Source of the DNA: an uncultured Solobacterium sp.
Lineage (GTDB): Bacteria > Bacillota_I > Bacilli_A > Erysipelotrichales > Erysipelotrichaceae
Assembly: GCA_900546285.1 (NCBI GenBank)
Contig: URCJ01000029.1
Coordinates: forward strand, 1-27,507
Direction: 5' to 3'
Length of the DNA stretch: 27,507 bases
Positions 6,281 to 14,288 of the stretch are shown in pieces; the first letter of the stretch is position 1, and each line of letters opens with the position of its first letter. The notes below the pieces were generated by a model. It was not told the DNA's origin, did not search any database, and saw only the letters and a list, made by a program, of their open reading frames with translations. A program made the translations under genes and the position numbers.

Positions 6281-8412
6281 TATAAGAATAAACTCAATGA
6301 CACTCTATTTCTTTCCTTATCAATCTCGATGACATAGACATCAATGATGTCGCCTACTTCTAAGTAATCATAAGGGCTAATATTTCTTTGTTTAGAAATC
6401 TTAGACTTATGAACTAAACCATCATCATGTAAACCGATGTCCACAAAAGCACCAAAGTCAACAACATTTCTTACAACACCCTGTAATTTCTCACCAATAG
6501 ACAAGTTATTTATATCAATCTTATCTGACTTTAAGATTGGTCCAGCATAATCATCACGATAATCTCTTAAAGGCTCAGACAAGTTCTTAATAATATCAGC
6601 CACTGTATAAACATCACTCTCATACTTACTAGCTAAAGATTTTACATCATCATTAGTTAAAGCTTCCTTAAGTTCTTCACTACCCAAAGCTAAACCCTTG
6701 TGTTCCATCAAGATATTCTTAGCCAACTTATAACTTTCAGGGTGAATAGAAGTCATATCCAAGGCTTCCTTGCCATCCTTGATTCTTAAGAAACCAGCAG
6801 CCTGTTGGAAAGCCTTAGCACCTATCTTATTAACCTTCTTAAGTTCTGATCTGTTACTAAATAAACCATTCTCATTACGATAATTAACAATTTCATTAGC
6901 ACTAGACTTATTTAAGCCTGAAATATGTTCAAGCAATTCTTTAGAAGCTGTATTTAAATCAACACCAACTCTATTAACAGTCTTAAGAACTGTAAAATCT
7001 AGCTTCTCATCTAATTCCTTAGTAGGCAAATCATGTTGATATTGACCAACACCAATAGATCTTGGATCAATCTTAATAAGCTCAGAAAGAGGATCCAACA
7101 CTCTTCTTGCGATAGATACAGCACTTCTTTCTTCTACATGCAAATCAGGGAACTCACTTCTAGCGTTCTCACTAGCTGAATAAACAGAAGCACCAGCCTC
7201 AGATACTAAAGTATACTTAACATCTAAACTATTCTTCTTAACTAATTCACTGACAAACTGTTCACTCTCTCTACTTGCAGTACCATTACCAATCGCAATT
7301 AAAGAAACATTATATTTCTTAATCAAATTAAGACAAATCTTCTCAGCCTCAGCAACCTTCTTAACAGGCTCGTGAGGGAAAATCTTATCGATATGTAATA
7401 GCTTACCAGTACCATCTAAGATAGCCAACTTACAACCAGTTCTAAAAGCTGGGTCAAAGCCCATAATACAATCAACTGAAACAGGAGCTTGTAGTAATAG
7501 ATGTTCTAAGTTATTCGCAAACACTTCAATTGACTTATTAGAAGCTCTTTCGAATAAAGAAGACCATACTTCATTTTCAACTGAAGGTAGTGCTAAACGA
7601 TCTAAACCATCAACAACCGCATCATATACCAAATCATTGACAATACTATCCCTATCTCTTGATAAACCACGGAAACAATAGCGATACAAGTATTCCTTAT
7701 CATATTCAAAGCTAAACGAAATAATCTTTTCTTTAGAAGCTCTATTAATAGCCATGATACGGTGATCCTCAATATATTTTAGTTTCTCACTGTAATCATA
7801 ATATTTCTTATAGACGCCCTTTTCATCCTTGACATCCTTTTTAAGCTTACAAACGATAAAAGAATAATTATTAATAGAATCTGTAATCTTCTCTCTAAAC
7901 TTAGGATCATCACTAACCTTTTCCGCAATAATATCCTGCGCTCCTTTTATTGCTGATTTAGTATCCTTAACTTCATCGCTAAGATATTTACTAGCTTCTG
8001 TGTTGATATCGCCCTTATAAGGAAAACCCAACATAAAGTTAGCCAATGGTTCTAAACCCATTCTAATTGCCTCAGAAGCTCTAGTCTTCTTCTTTTGTTT
8101 ATAAGGACGATAAATATCTTCAACCTCTTTTAACTTAGTACAAGCTAAAACAGCCTCTTTAATCTCATCAGTCAACTTACCAGAAGTTTCAATAATTCTT
8201 AAAACATCATTTTTACGCTCTTCGAGATTCAATTGATATTGATACTCTTTCTCAATCGCAAAAATTTGTTCCTCATCCAAATTACCGGTAGCCTCTTTAC
8301 GATATCTAGCTATAAAAGGCACGGTAGCCCCCTGCTTAAGTAAATCAAGGGCAGCACTAACCTGCTTCTCCTTTACATTTATTGTTTCTGCAACATATTT
8401 GATTAAATCCAT
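6280..8412 (-). CDS. tex: Tex-family RNA-binding transcription accessory protein
   Basis: Tex proteins are cytoplasmic nucleic-acid-binding factors linked to transcription and translation processes. The 710-residue product has the usual layout: helical N-terminus with the family stretch GATVPFIARYRKEATGNLDEEQI, a central YqgF/RNase H-like fold (IMGFDPAFRTGCKLAILD), tandem helix-hairpin-helix motifs (LNTASKELLEHISGLNKSSANEIVNYR and VNKIGAKAFQQAAGFLRI), and a C-terminal S1 domain (GEKLQGVVRNVVDFGAFVDIGLHDDGLVH to NRVSLSLFL). The length is near the family norm, which is slightly longer; the tail ends right after S1. The start at 8412 has GGCGAGG as ribosome binding site. It lies 23 nt after the permease gene with no terminator between, so it may be co-transcribed with the tetR-ABC operon. 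Confidence 0.95.
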   Translation of the reverse strand: MDLIKYVAETINVKEKQVSAALDLLKQGATVPFIARYRKEATGNLDEEQIFAIEKEYQYQLNLEERKNDVLRIIETSGKLTDEIKEAVLACTKLKEVEDIYRPYKQKKKTRASEAIRMGLEPLANFMLGFPYKGDINTEASKYLSDEVKDTKSAIKGAQDIIAEKVSDDPKFREKITDSINNYSFIVCKLKKDVKDEKGVYKKYYDYSEKLKYIEDHRIMAINRASKEKIISFSFEYDKEYLYRYCFRGLSRDRDSIVNDLVYDAVVDGLDRLALPSVENEVWSSLFERASNKSIEVFANNLEHLLLQAPVSVDCIMGFDPAFRTGCKLAILDGTGKLLHIDKIFPHEPVKKVAEAEKICLNLIKKYNVSLIAIGNGTASRESEQFVSELVKKNSLDVKYTLVSEAGASVYSASENARSEFPDLHVEERSAVSIARRVLDPLSELIKIDPRSIGVGQYQHDLPTKELDEKLDFTVLKTVNRVGVDLNTASKELLEHISGLNKSSANEIVNYRNENGLFSNRSELKKVNKIGAKAFQQAAGFLRIKDGKEALDMTSIHPESYKLAKNILMEHKGLALGSEELKEALTNDDVKSLASKYESDVYTVADIIKNLSEPLRDYRDDYAGPILKSDKIDINNLSIGEKLQGVVRNVVDFGAFVDIGLHDDGLVHKSKISKQRNISPYDYLEVGDIIDVYVIEIDKERNRVSLSLFL

Positions 8413-8435
8413 AAAATAAACCTCGCCTAACTATT

Positions 8436-11423
8436 CTACTCTACTGACTTTAACGATTCAACCATCTCAATCTTTCTTAGAGGTTTGCGTGTCAATAAAA
8501 GCACAATAATCGTAAACACAAAAGTAATTAAGAAAGAGGCAATATATGAGAAGAAAGTAATATTCATGCCAAACATAACCATGTCCATATTGATGACATT
8601 CATGACAAAATGATGTTCAAGTAAACCAAGTGGCATACCCACAAAACCACCGATAATACTCAATATTAAGATTTCTTTAAAGATATAAGAATCTACTTCC
8701 TTAGGTCTAAAGCCCAAGACCTTCAAAGTAGCTATCTCACGGGTTCTCTCTGCCACATTAACCTGTGTTAAGTTAATTAAAACCACAAGAGCCAAAGAAC
8801 CAGCAGCCAATATAATTACCAAAATAATTAAATCCAAGGCCTTAATCATATTCTCAAAGTTGGCAATCATATTGCTGAAATCAAAAGTACTAGAATAATC
8901 CTTAAGTAACAAAGTATCCTTATTCAAGCTTTCGACATCATTAGACATTACCGCAATACTTGTATCATGTACCTTTTCATTAAAAGTTTTATTATAGTAA
9001 TCATCAGACATAAACAAATAATGTTGGAAATACATCTCACAAATATCCGCAATAATCACATCAGCCTTAACACCATTATAAGATTCAACAGTAATGGTAT
9101 CGCCCTTCTTGAGCTTATGATTCTTAGCATACTTTTCAGAAACAATAACACCACTATTTCTTAAATTCAAAATAGTCTTCTTATCAGTCTTGCGCAAATC
9201 CAATATCTCTAAAGCTTCACCAGTATCCATAACCTCTACAGTAATAGAATCAAGCTCCTCATTATCCTTATAGGCAGCTGAAGAATAAGACATAAAAGGT
9301 ACTACTGTTTCGTTACTTACATCAGCTTTTAAAATATCTACATTCTCATCAACATGTAAATCATTCTCTAATTGAATTGTATAGTTATAGTTAAAAATAC
9401 GATTATATTGAATCTCAACTACATCCCTTACTGAATCCTTGATGCCAAATCCAACTACCAGTAAACCAGTACAGCCAGCCACACCAATAACTGTCATAAA
9501 GAATCTGGACTTATATCTTATTAAATTACGGGCTGTGATCTTTGATGTGAATGATAACTTATCCCATATAAAAGGAAGCTTTTCAATAAATGTTTGTTTT
9601 GTAAGTTTAGGAGCCTTTGGACGAAGTAATGAAGCAGGAACTTCATTCAAATCACTTTTCACAACAAGGTAAGTCACCAACATCATCAATAATGAGAATG
9701 CTAGAAAAGAGATAAGCACATAACCTATCGGATAGAACAAGATCATCTTAGGAAGCTTATACAAAAGTCTCCAACAAGTATAAATTACGGATGGAAAAAG
9801 TATTTGACCAATAATAATACCTATTACACAACCTATTAAACTTGCCAAGAAGGCATAACCTACATACTTACCTGTAACTTCCTTCTTAGTATAACCAAGA
9901 GCTCTAAAAATACCTATTTGGCCCCTTTGTTCATCTACCAATCGAGTCATGGTTGTCATACAAACTAAAGCCGCTACCAAATAAAACAACAATGGAAAAG
10001 CATAGCCAATGGCTGTCATTTGTTTACAAGTTGCCTCAAACATATTACTACTATAGTGAGAATCACGATCTAGTATCATCCAATTAGCTTCAGGAAGCGC
10101 ATCAATATCCTGTTGAGCCTTAATAAGCTTTGCGCTAGCCTTTTCTATTTCCTGTTCAAACTTCTTTAAATTATCATTATATTCTTCTAAACCGCTATTA
10201 TACTTTGCCTCACCGATATTAACTTGATATTGTAAAGCGCCAATCTTTTGTCTATAAGTCTTTAAATTCTCGTTAGCCTCATCAATTACTTTTTGTAGAA
10301 TTGCAAGTTCATAAACATTATCACTACCATTAATCAAAGAATCTAAGCCACTTCCTAACATATTCAAAATCGTTTGAACATCAATATTCTCAATCTCATT
10401 CATCTTATTTTGAATTTGTTCATCACTGATACCCAATTCTTCTTTTTTATGATCTAGGGTATCCTGATAAGACTTTACTGTTTTCTCTAAACTGCTAATA
10501 GCTGAATTTAAACTTGTGATTTGAGCCTTATAAGTAACTAAAGTGATATGAGCATCATCCAATTGTCTTTTCGCATCAGCCAATTTAGCCTCATTCTCAT
10601 TCTTCTCTGTCTCAAACTTTAGTTTATTCTCATCTAATTCATTTTGAGCTTTCTCAACCACGATATCCCTATAAGTACCCTGATTGACAAAAGCTGTCTC
10701 TTCAACATTTGTCTTTAAATCAGCTACATAATCCTTATATGCCTTGGTATAACTTGTATATTCATCAGCACCATCTAAAGTTAAATAAATAGTCTTATAT
10801 TGTTCACCAATAAAATTAGTATTAGAAACAAGAACTACCGCATTAAGCTCTGTATTATTTAAAGTAGAAGTGCCTAACATCTTAGATGTATAAGCAGGCG
10901 ACTTAGCTAAACCTACAATAGTATATTCATCATATCTAAGTTCATTAGAAAGTTCATCTTCACTATTTAAATAAAGTTTTAACTTCTCACCTATCTTATA
11001 AGAACTATCAGTAACTGTAGTTTCAATCAATAAACATTCATGATTATTCTTAGGCTCTTTTCCTTCATATACCTCATACTTATTGACATCACGATTAAGT
11101 TCTTCAACCCTAACTACAATTTCCTTATCGTTATCACCCTTGGCATAAGTATCGACAAATCTAGAGGCAAAAACATCCTTTACTCCATCCGTTTCCCTAA
11201 TCTTAGCCACATCATCAGCACAAAATCCATAGGTTGAATATAATTGTAAATCCTGTAGATCATTATCATCATTATACTTGTCCATGCTTTCTTTTAGGAT
11301 TGTGGAACTAGACATTAGACCCATCATAAAGCCTGAACCAATAAGAACAATCAAAACAAGCGAAATAAAACGCTTATATGTTTTCTTAATCATTCTTAAA
11401 GTATCTAAATTAAAAGTCTTCAT
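8436..11423 (-). CDS. ABC transporter permease, FtsX/MacB-like with large extracytoplasmic domain
   Basis: The 995-residue membrane protein starts with a transmembrane helix (about 18-36), followed by a long extracytoplasmic region whose middle (about 255-440) is strongly helical and coiled-coil-like with many Lys, Glu and Gln. Next come three membrane segments (about 465-600) with the FtsX hallmark EQRGQIGIFRALGYTKKEV, another helix near 645, a second extracytoplasmic domain, and three final helices after ERTREIATLKVLGFRPKEV. The duplicated FtsX pattern is typical of Type VII (mechanotransmission) ABC systems that move lipoproteins, peptides or lipids, rather than substrates through a channel. 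It follows its ATPase gene after 2 nt. The substrate is unknown; control by TetR suggests a role in response to a small molecule or antimicrobial. The ribosome binding site is weak, so coupling to the ATPase gene is likely. Confidence 0.9.
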   Translation of the reverse strand: MKTFNLDTLRMIKKTYKRFISLVLIVLIGSGFMMGLMSSSTILKESMDKYNDDNDLQDLQLYSTYGFCADDVAKIRETDGVKDVFASRFVDTYAKGDNDKEIVVRVEELNRDVNKYEVYEGKEPKNNHECLLIETTVTDSSYKIGEKLKLYLNSEDELSNELRYDEYTIVGLAKSPAYTSKMLGTSTLNNTELNAVVLVSNTNFIGEQYKTIYLTLDGADEYTSYTKAYKDYVADLKTNVEETAFVNQGTYRDIVVEKAQNELDENKLKFETEKNENEAKLADAKRQLDDAHITLVTYKAQITSLNSAISSLEKTVKSYQDTLDHKKEELGISDEQIQNKMNEIENIDVQTILNMLGSGLDSLINGSDNVYELAILQKVIDEANENLKTYRQKIGALQYQVNIGEAKYNSGLEEYNDNLKKFEQEIEKASAKLIKAQQDIDALPEANWMILDRDSHYSSNMFEATCKQMTAIGYAFPLLFYLVAALVCMTTMTRLVDEQRGQIGIFRALGYTKKEVTGKYVGYAFLASLIGCVIGIIIGQILFPSVIYTCWRLLYKLPKMILFYPIGYVLISFLAFSLLMMLVTYLVVKSDLNEVPASLLRPKAPKLTKQTFIEKLPFIWDKLSFTSKITARNLIRYKSRFFMTVIGVAGCTGLLVVGFGIKDSVRDVVEIQYNRIFNYNYTIQLENDLHVDENVDILKADVSNETVVPFMSYSSAAYKDNEELDSITVEVMDTGEALEILDLRKTDKKTILNLRNSGVIVSEKYAKNHKLKKGDTITVESYNGVKADVIIADICEMYFQHYLFMSDDYYNKTFNEKVHDTSIAVMSNDVESLNKDTLLLKDYSSTFDFSNMIANFENMIKALDLIILVIILAAGSLALVVLINLTQVNVAERTREIATLKVLGFRPKEVDSYIFKEILILSIIGGFVGMPLGLLEHHFVMNVINMDMVMFGMNITFFSYIASFLITFVFTIIVLLLTRKPLRKIEMVESLKSVE

Positions 11424-11425
11424 AA

Positions 11426-12127
11426 TTAGTATTCAATATCCTCAATACTCATTGGATTTTCATTAATCTCAACTGATTCAATATGACCAGATCTAACTCT
11501 AATAATCTTATGACCCATATCTTTTAAAGCACTATTATGAGTAACAATCACAACCGTCATCTTTTCTTTAAAAGCTAAGTCTTGTAAAACCTTTAAAACT
11601 TGTTTACCAGTAACATAATCTAGAGCACCAGTTGGCTCATCACATAATAATAACTTTGGATTTTTTGCCACTGCCCTAGCAATTGCCACACGTTGTTGTT
11701 CACCACCTGATAATTGACTTGGAAAGTTATTAACTCTATTCTTTAAACCAACTAAATCTAATACTTCTAAGGCGTCTAGAGGATCTTTAGATATTTGTAG
11801 AGCTAATTCTACATTTTCCTTAGCAGTTAAATTTTGAACCAAATTATAGAATTGAAACACAAAACCTATATCAAAACGACGATAATCAGTCAATTCACTT
11901 TCAGTTGCGTTAGATATATCCTTTTCATCAACCACCACACTACCAGAAGTAGCAGTATCCATACCGCCTAAGATATTCAAGATAGTTGATTTACCAGCAC
12001 CTGAAGCACCTAAAATAACTACAAATTCGCCCTTATCGATACCAAAAGAAATTTCATCTAAAGCTTTAATTTCAACCTCGCCCATCTTATAAATCTTAGA
12101 TACTTTATCAAATTCTATATAGCTCAT
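11426..12127 (-). CDS. ABC transporter ATP-binding protein, LolD/MacB type
   Basis: This 233-residue ATPase powers the permease encoded directly after it. Walker A is GASGAGKST (40-48), the Q-loop Gln is near 92, the signature LSGGEQQR is at 139-146, Walker B with catalytic Glu is LLLCDEPTGALD (159-170), and the switch His is in VTHN. The phrase DEPTGALD and the length are typical of the MacB/LolD/FtsE group that pairs with FtsX-like permeases. The ATG at 12127 is 3 nt after the tetR stop, with GGAG in the tetR 3' end serving as ribosome binding site. Confidence 0.95.
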   Translation of the reverse strand: MSYIEFDKVSKIYKMGEVEIKALDEISFGIDKGEFVVILGASGAGKSTILNILGGMDTATSGSVVVDEKDISNATESELTDYRRFDIGFVFQFYNLVQNLTAKENVELALQISKDPLDALEVLDLVGLKNRVNNFPSQLSGGEQQRVAIARAVAKNPKLLLCDEPTGALDYVTGKQVLKVLQDLAFKEKMTVVIVTHNSALKDMGHKIIRVRSGHIESVEINENPMSIEDIEY

Positions 12128-12130
12128 TTT

Positions 12131-12763
12131 TTATTCTCCATTAATTATTTTATTGATATCACTATTTAACATGTTTACATATGATCTAAAGTAAACAATT
12201 GACATTTGTTTAAGAACATAGACATTTAAATCATTCTTCAAGAGTTCCTTAAATCCCGCAATAATTGAAGATGCATAGGCTCTTGAAATTATTCTTATAT
12301 ATTTAGAAAAAAGCTTAGGAACCTGTAAATGACCTGTGATTAGGTTATAAATCAGTTTAGAAAACCAATCTAATAAAGAAGCATTTAACTTGGAATCCAA
12401 CATCAATATCCTAAATTCATCAGGATATTCCTTATAGATATCAATCAGCTTATCGATGATTTGATCAATCGTTTTAAGCATATCTTCATTATCTAAACTA
12501 AAACCATCACTCTCTTTAAAGAAAGACAATTGATTATTTGTTTCTTCTTTGATAAGTTCTTCGATTTTCAATAAACAAGGTTCGCATATCTTATTAATTA
12601 AATCTTCCTTATTATCAAAATAACGATAAAGATTGCCAACAGTAACCCCTGAATCAAGAGCAATCTTTCTTAAAGAGGCATTCTCATATCCTTTTTCTAA
12701 AAGTTCTTTCTTAGAGGCTTCTATAATTTTGTTTCTTACTTCTTCTTTTAATATCTGTGCCAT
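12131..12763 (-). CDS. TetR/AcrR-family transcriptional regulator
   Basis: The 210-residue protein begins with a canonical TetR DNA-binding domain: helix-turn-helix in SLRKIALDSGVTVGNLYRYF (about 30-49) followed by DNKEDLINKI. The rest is a helical ligand-binding and dimerisation domain with no family-specific residues that I recognise. It is the first gene of the ABC exporter operon, and a long inverted repeat surrounds its -10 element, so repression of its own operon, relieved by a ligand, is the straightforward model. The start at 12763 has only a weak GGA upstream in a leader of about 17 nt. Confidence 0.92.
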   Translation of the reverse strand: MAQILKEEVRNKIIEASKKELLEKGYENASLRKIALDSGVTVGNLYRYFDNKEDLINKICEPCLLKIEELIKEETNNQLSFFKESDGFSLDNEDMLKTIDQIIDKLIDIYKEYPDEFRILMLDSKLNASLLDWFSKLIYNLITGHLQVPKLFSKYIRIISRAYASSIIAGFKELLKNDLNVYVLKQMSIVYFRSYVNMLNSDINKIINGE

Positions 12764-12768
12764 ATAAT

Positions 12769-12813
12769 AAACATCCGTTCATTATTATTATACACAAAAA
12801 TGAACGGATGTTT
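12769..12813 (-). promoter_or_regulatory. tetR-ABC promoter inside an inverted-repeat operator
   Basis: AAACATCCGTTCA (12769-12781) and TGAACGGATGTTT (12801-12813) form a perfect 13-bp inverted repeat with a 19-nt spacer. The minus-strand -10 TATAAT (12787-12792) lies in the spacer, and one arm covers the predicted start site near 12780. Repressor bound at both arms would block RNA polymerase. The wide spacing suggests two dimers or one half-site pair per arm. Confidence 0.8.
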
Positions 12814-12818
12814 ACCAA

Positions 12819-12843
12819 TAAAAAAGAAGCGTTTAAGCTTCTT
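12819..12843 (-). terminator. Intrinsic terminator after rpsO
   Basis: Minus strand: AAGAAGC - TTAAAC - GCTTCTT, a 7-bp stem, then TTTTTATT. It lies 10 nt beyond the rpsO stop and just before the tetR operator, which insulates the two units. Confidence 0.85.
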
Positions 12844-12853
12844 TAATGTTTAA

Positions 12854-13120
12854 CTATTTTCTGATACCTAACTTAGTAATTAGATTTCTATATCTATTTA
12901 CATCAGTTCTCTTTAAGTATTCCAAGAAGTTTCTTCTCTTACCAACCATCATTAATAGACCTCTATTAGAATGGAAATCCTTAGGATTCTTCTTCATGTG
13001 TTCAGTAAGTCTATTGATGCATTCAGTTAGAATAGCAACTTGAACTTCTACAGAACCAGTATCGCCTTCCTTAATAGCGTACTCTTTAATGATTGCTTGC
13101 TTTTCAGCCTTTGTTAACAT
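12854..13120 (-). CDS. rpsO: 30S ribosomal protein S15
   Basis: S15 is a primary binder of the 16S rRNA central domain. The 88 residues match the family closely: EYAIKEGDTGSVEVQVAILTECINRLTEHMKKNPKDFHSNRGLLMMVGKRRNFLEYLKRTDVNRYRNLITKLGIRK, with the conserved GDTGS, HxxDFHSxRGL-like and RRxxLxYL segments. The start at 13120 follows AGAAGGAG. It has its own promoter, a structured leader and a terminator, although it lies directly downstream of hemW. Confidence 0.98.
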   Translation of the reverse strand: MLTKAEKQAIIKEYAIKEGDTGSVEVQVAILTECINRLTEHMKKNPKDFHSNRGLLMMVGKRRNFLEYLKRTDVNRYRNLITKLGIRK

Positions 13121-13231
13121 TTTTAAATTCTCCTTCTATATATCTTTTATTCCGAGTAATAACTGGAGATATTTGTGTCATAACCCAGAATAAAGCTCAT
13201 TAATGATATCATCCCCACTACAAGAAATCAA
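13121..13231 (-). promoter_or_regulatory. rpsO promoter and structured 5' leader (candidate S15 autoregulatory site)
   Basis: Minus strand: TTGATT (13226-13231, inside the last hemW codons), a 17-nt spacer, and TGA-TATCAT (extended -10, 13203-13208). The leader of about 75 nt contains an 11-bp stem with two G-U pairs (TTTATTCTGGG at 13184-13194 with CTCGGAATAAA at 13146-13156) ending about 25 nt before the ATG. S15 is known to repress its own mRNA by binding leaders in many bacteria, and the G-U/G-C pairs in this stem fit that idea; binding is inferred. Confidence 0.55.
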
Positions 13232-14288
13232 CCAAAATAGTATTTAAAATCTCTAAATTGGTGCATATACAATGATTATCCTTAAATACTAGATACTCTT
13301 TATTCTTTTCTAAGGCCTCTTTATATACATCCCTAAAGTCTTCACCATATCTTTTATAAAATAAACCTAAATCTAAGCCATAAATAGTTCTTAAAGACAT
13401 CATCACATTCTCGAATTCTAAATCTTGTTTATCTAAATAGATATCCTCGCTTAGTAAGTCTTTCTTATTTATATAATTACGAACATTCTTAGTAAATGTA
13501 TAACGACGATTCCCTACCTTACTGCTAGCGCCTGGTCCTATTCCAACAAAATCATCATAGTTCCAATAGCCTAGATTGTGTCTTGAATACTTATCTTCTT
13601 TACAATAATTAGATACTTCATAATGAATATAATCTTTTAATCTTTCTTCGATATATTCATACATATCAGCTTCTGTATCTTCATCCAAGTGGTCATAACC
13701 CCTTCTATTAAACATTGTATTTTCTTCGATTGTTAATGAATAGATTGAGATATGAGGCACATCCAAAGATAAAATATCATCAAGAGTCTTCTTTAAGATA
13801 TCCATAGTTTGAAAAGGTAAGGAATATATCAAATCAACCGAGATATTATCGATACCACTTCTTTTAATTAAATCAATCTTCTCTTTCACTAAACCAAAGT
13901 CATACTTACGATTCATGATTCTAAGTAAATTATCATCACTACTTTCAACACCCATTGAGATTCTATTGACTCCATATTTCTTCATAATCTCTAGTTTATC
14001 TTCATCAACACTCTCAGGATTTACTTCAATAGTATATTCAATTACACCCTTACTTAATGGATAAATCATACTCAATAAGCACTCTAATTCACCACTATTT
14101 AAACAGCTAGGTGTTCCTCCACCAATATAAATAGTCTCAAAATTAGAAAAAGGAAGATCATTTAGATCTTCTTTTATTCTTTCTAAATATTTATTTATCA
14201 AGTCCCTATTAACGATAGTATGGGCAAAATCACAATAACCACAAATACTATCACAAAAAGGCACATGGACATATAAATGCTTATTCAT
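13218..14288 (-). CDS. hemW: HemW-type radical SAM protein (HemN-like)
   Basis: The 356-residue protein has the N-terminal signature HVPFCDSICGYCDF with CxxxCxxC (C12, C16, C19) for a 4Fe-4S cluster, then YIGGGTPSCLN, the NPESV and ISMGVESSDD stretches, and VDLIYSLPFQT. This is the HemW pattern, a heme chaperone often misnamed coproporphyrinogen III oxidase; I see no heme biosynthesis gene in the window. The start chosen is MNKHLYVH (14288). A longer frame upstream to 14345 lies entirely within lepA and adds an unrelated tail. The ATG overlaps the lepA stop by 8 nt (ATGAATAA), so translation is coupled. It is the third gene of fmt-lepA-hemW. Confidence 0.93.
   Translation of the reverse strand: MNKHLYVHVPFCDSICGYCDFAHTIVNRDLINKYLERIKEDLNDLPFSNFETIYIGGGTPSCLNSGELECLLSMIYPLSKGVIEYTIEVNPESVDEDKLEIMKKYGVNRISMGVESSDDNLLRIMNRKYDFGLVKEKIDLIKRSGIDNISVDLIYSLPFQTMDILKKTLDDILSLDVPHISIYSLTIEENTMFNRRGYDHLDEDTEADMYEYIEERLKDYIHYEVSNYCKEDKYSRHNLGYWNYDDFVGIGPGASSKVGNRRYTFTKNVRNYINKKDLLSEDIYLDKQDLEFENVMMSLRTIYGLDLGLFYKRYGEDFRDVYKEALEKNKEYLVFKDNHCICTNLEILNTILVDFL

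Noticed and set aside
13146..13194. Reading the rpsO leader stem as a terminator for hemW
   Set aside because: The stem is not followed by a T-tract on the minus strand; AAAAGATATATAGAAGGAG follows.
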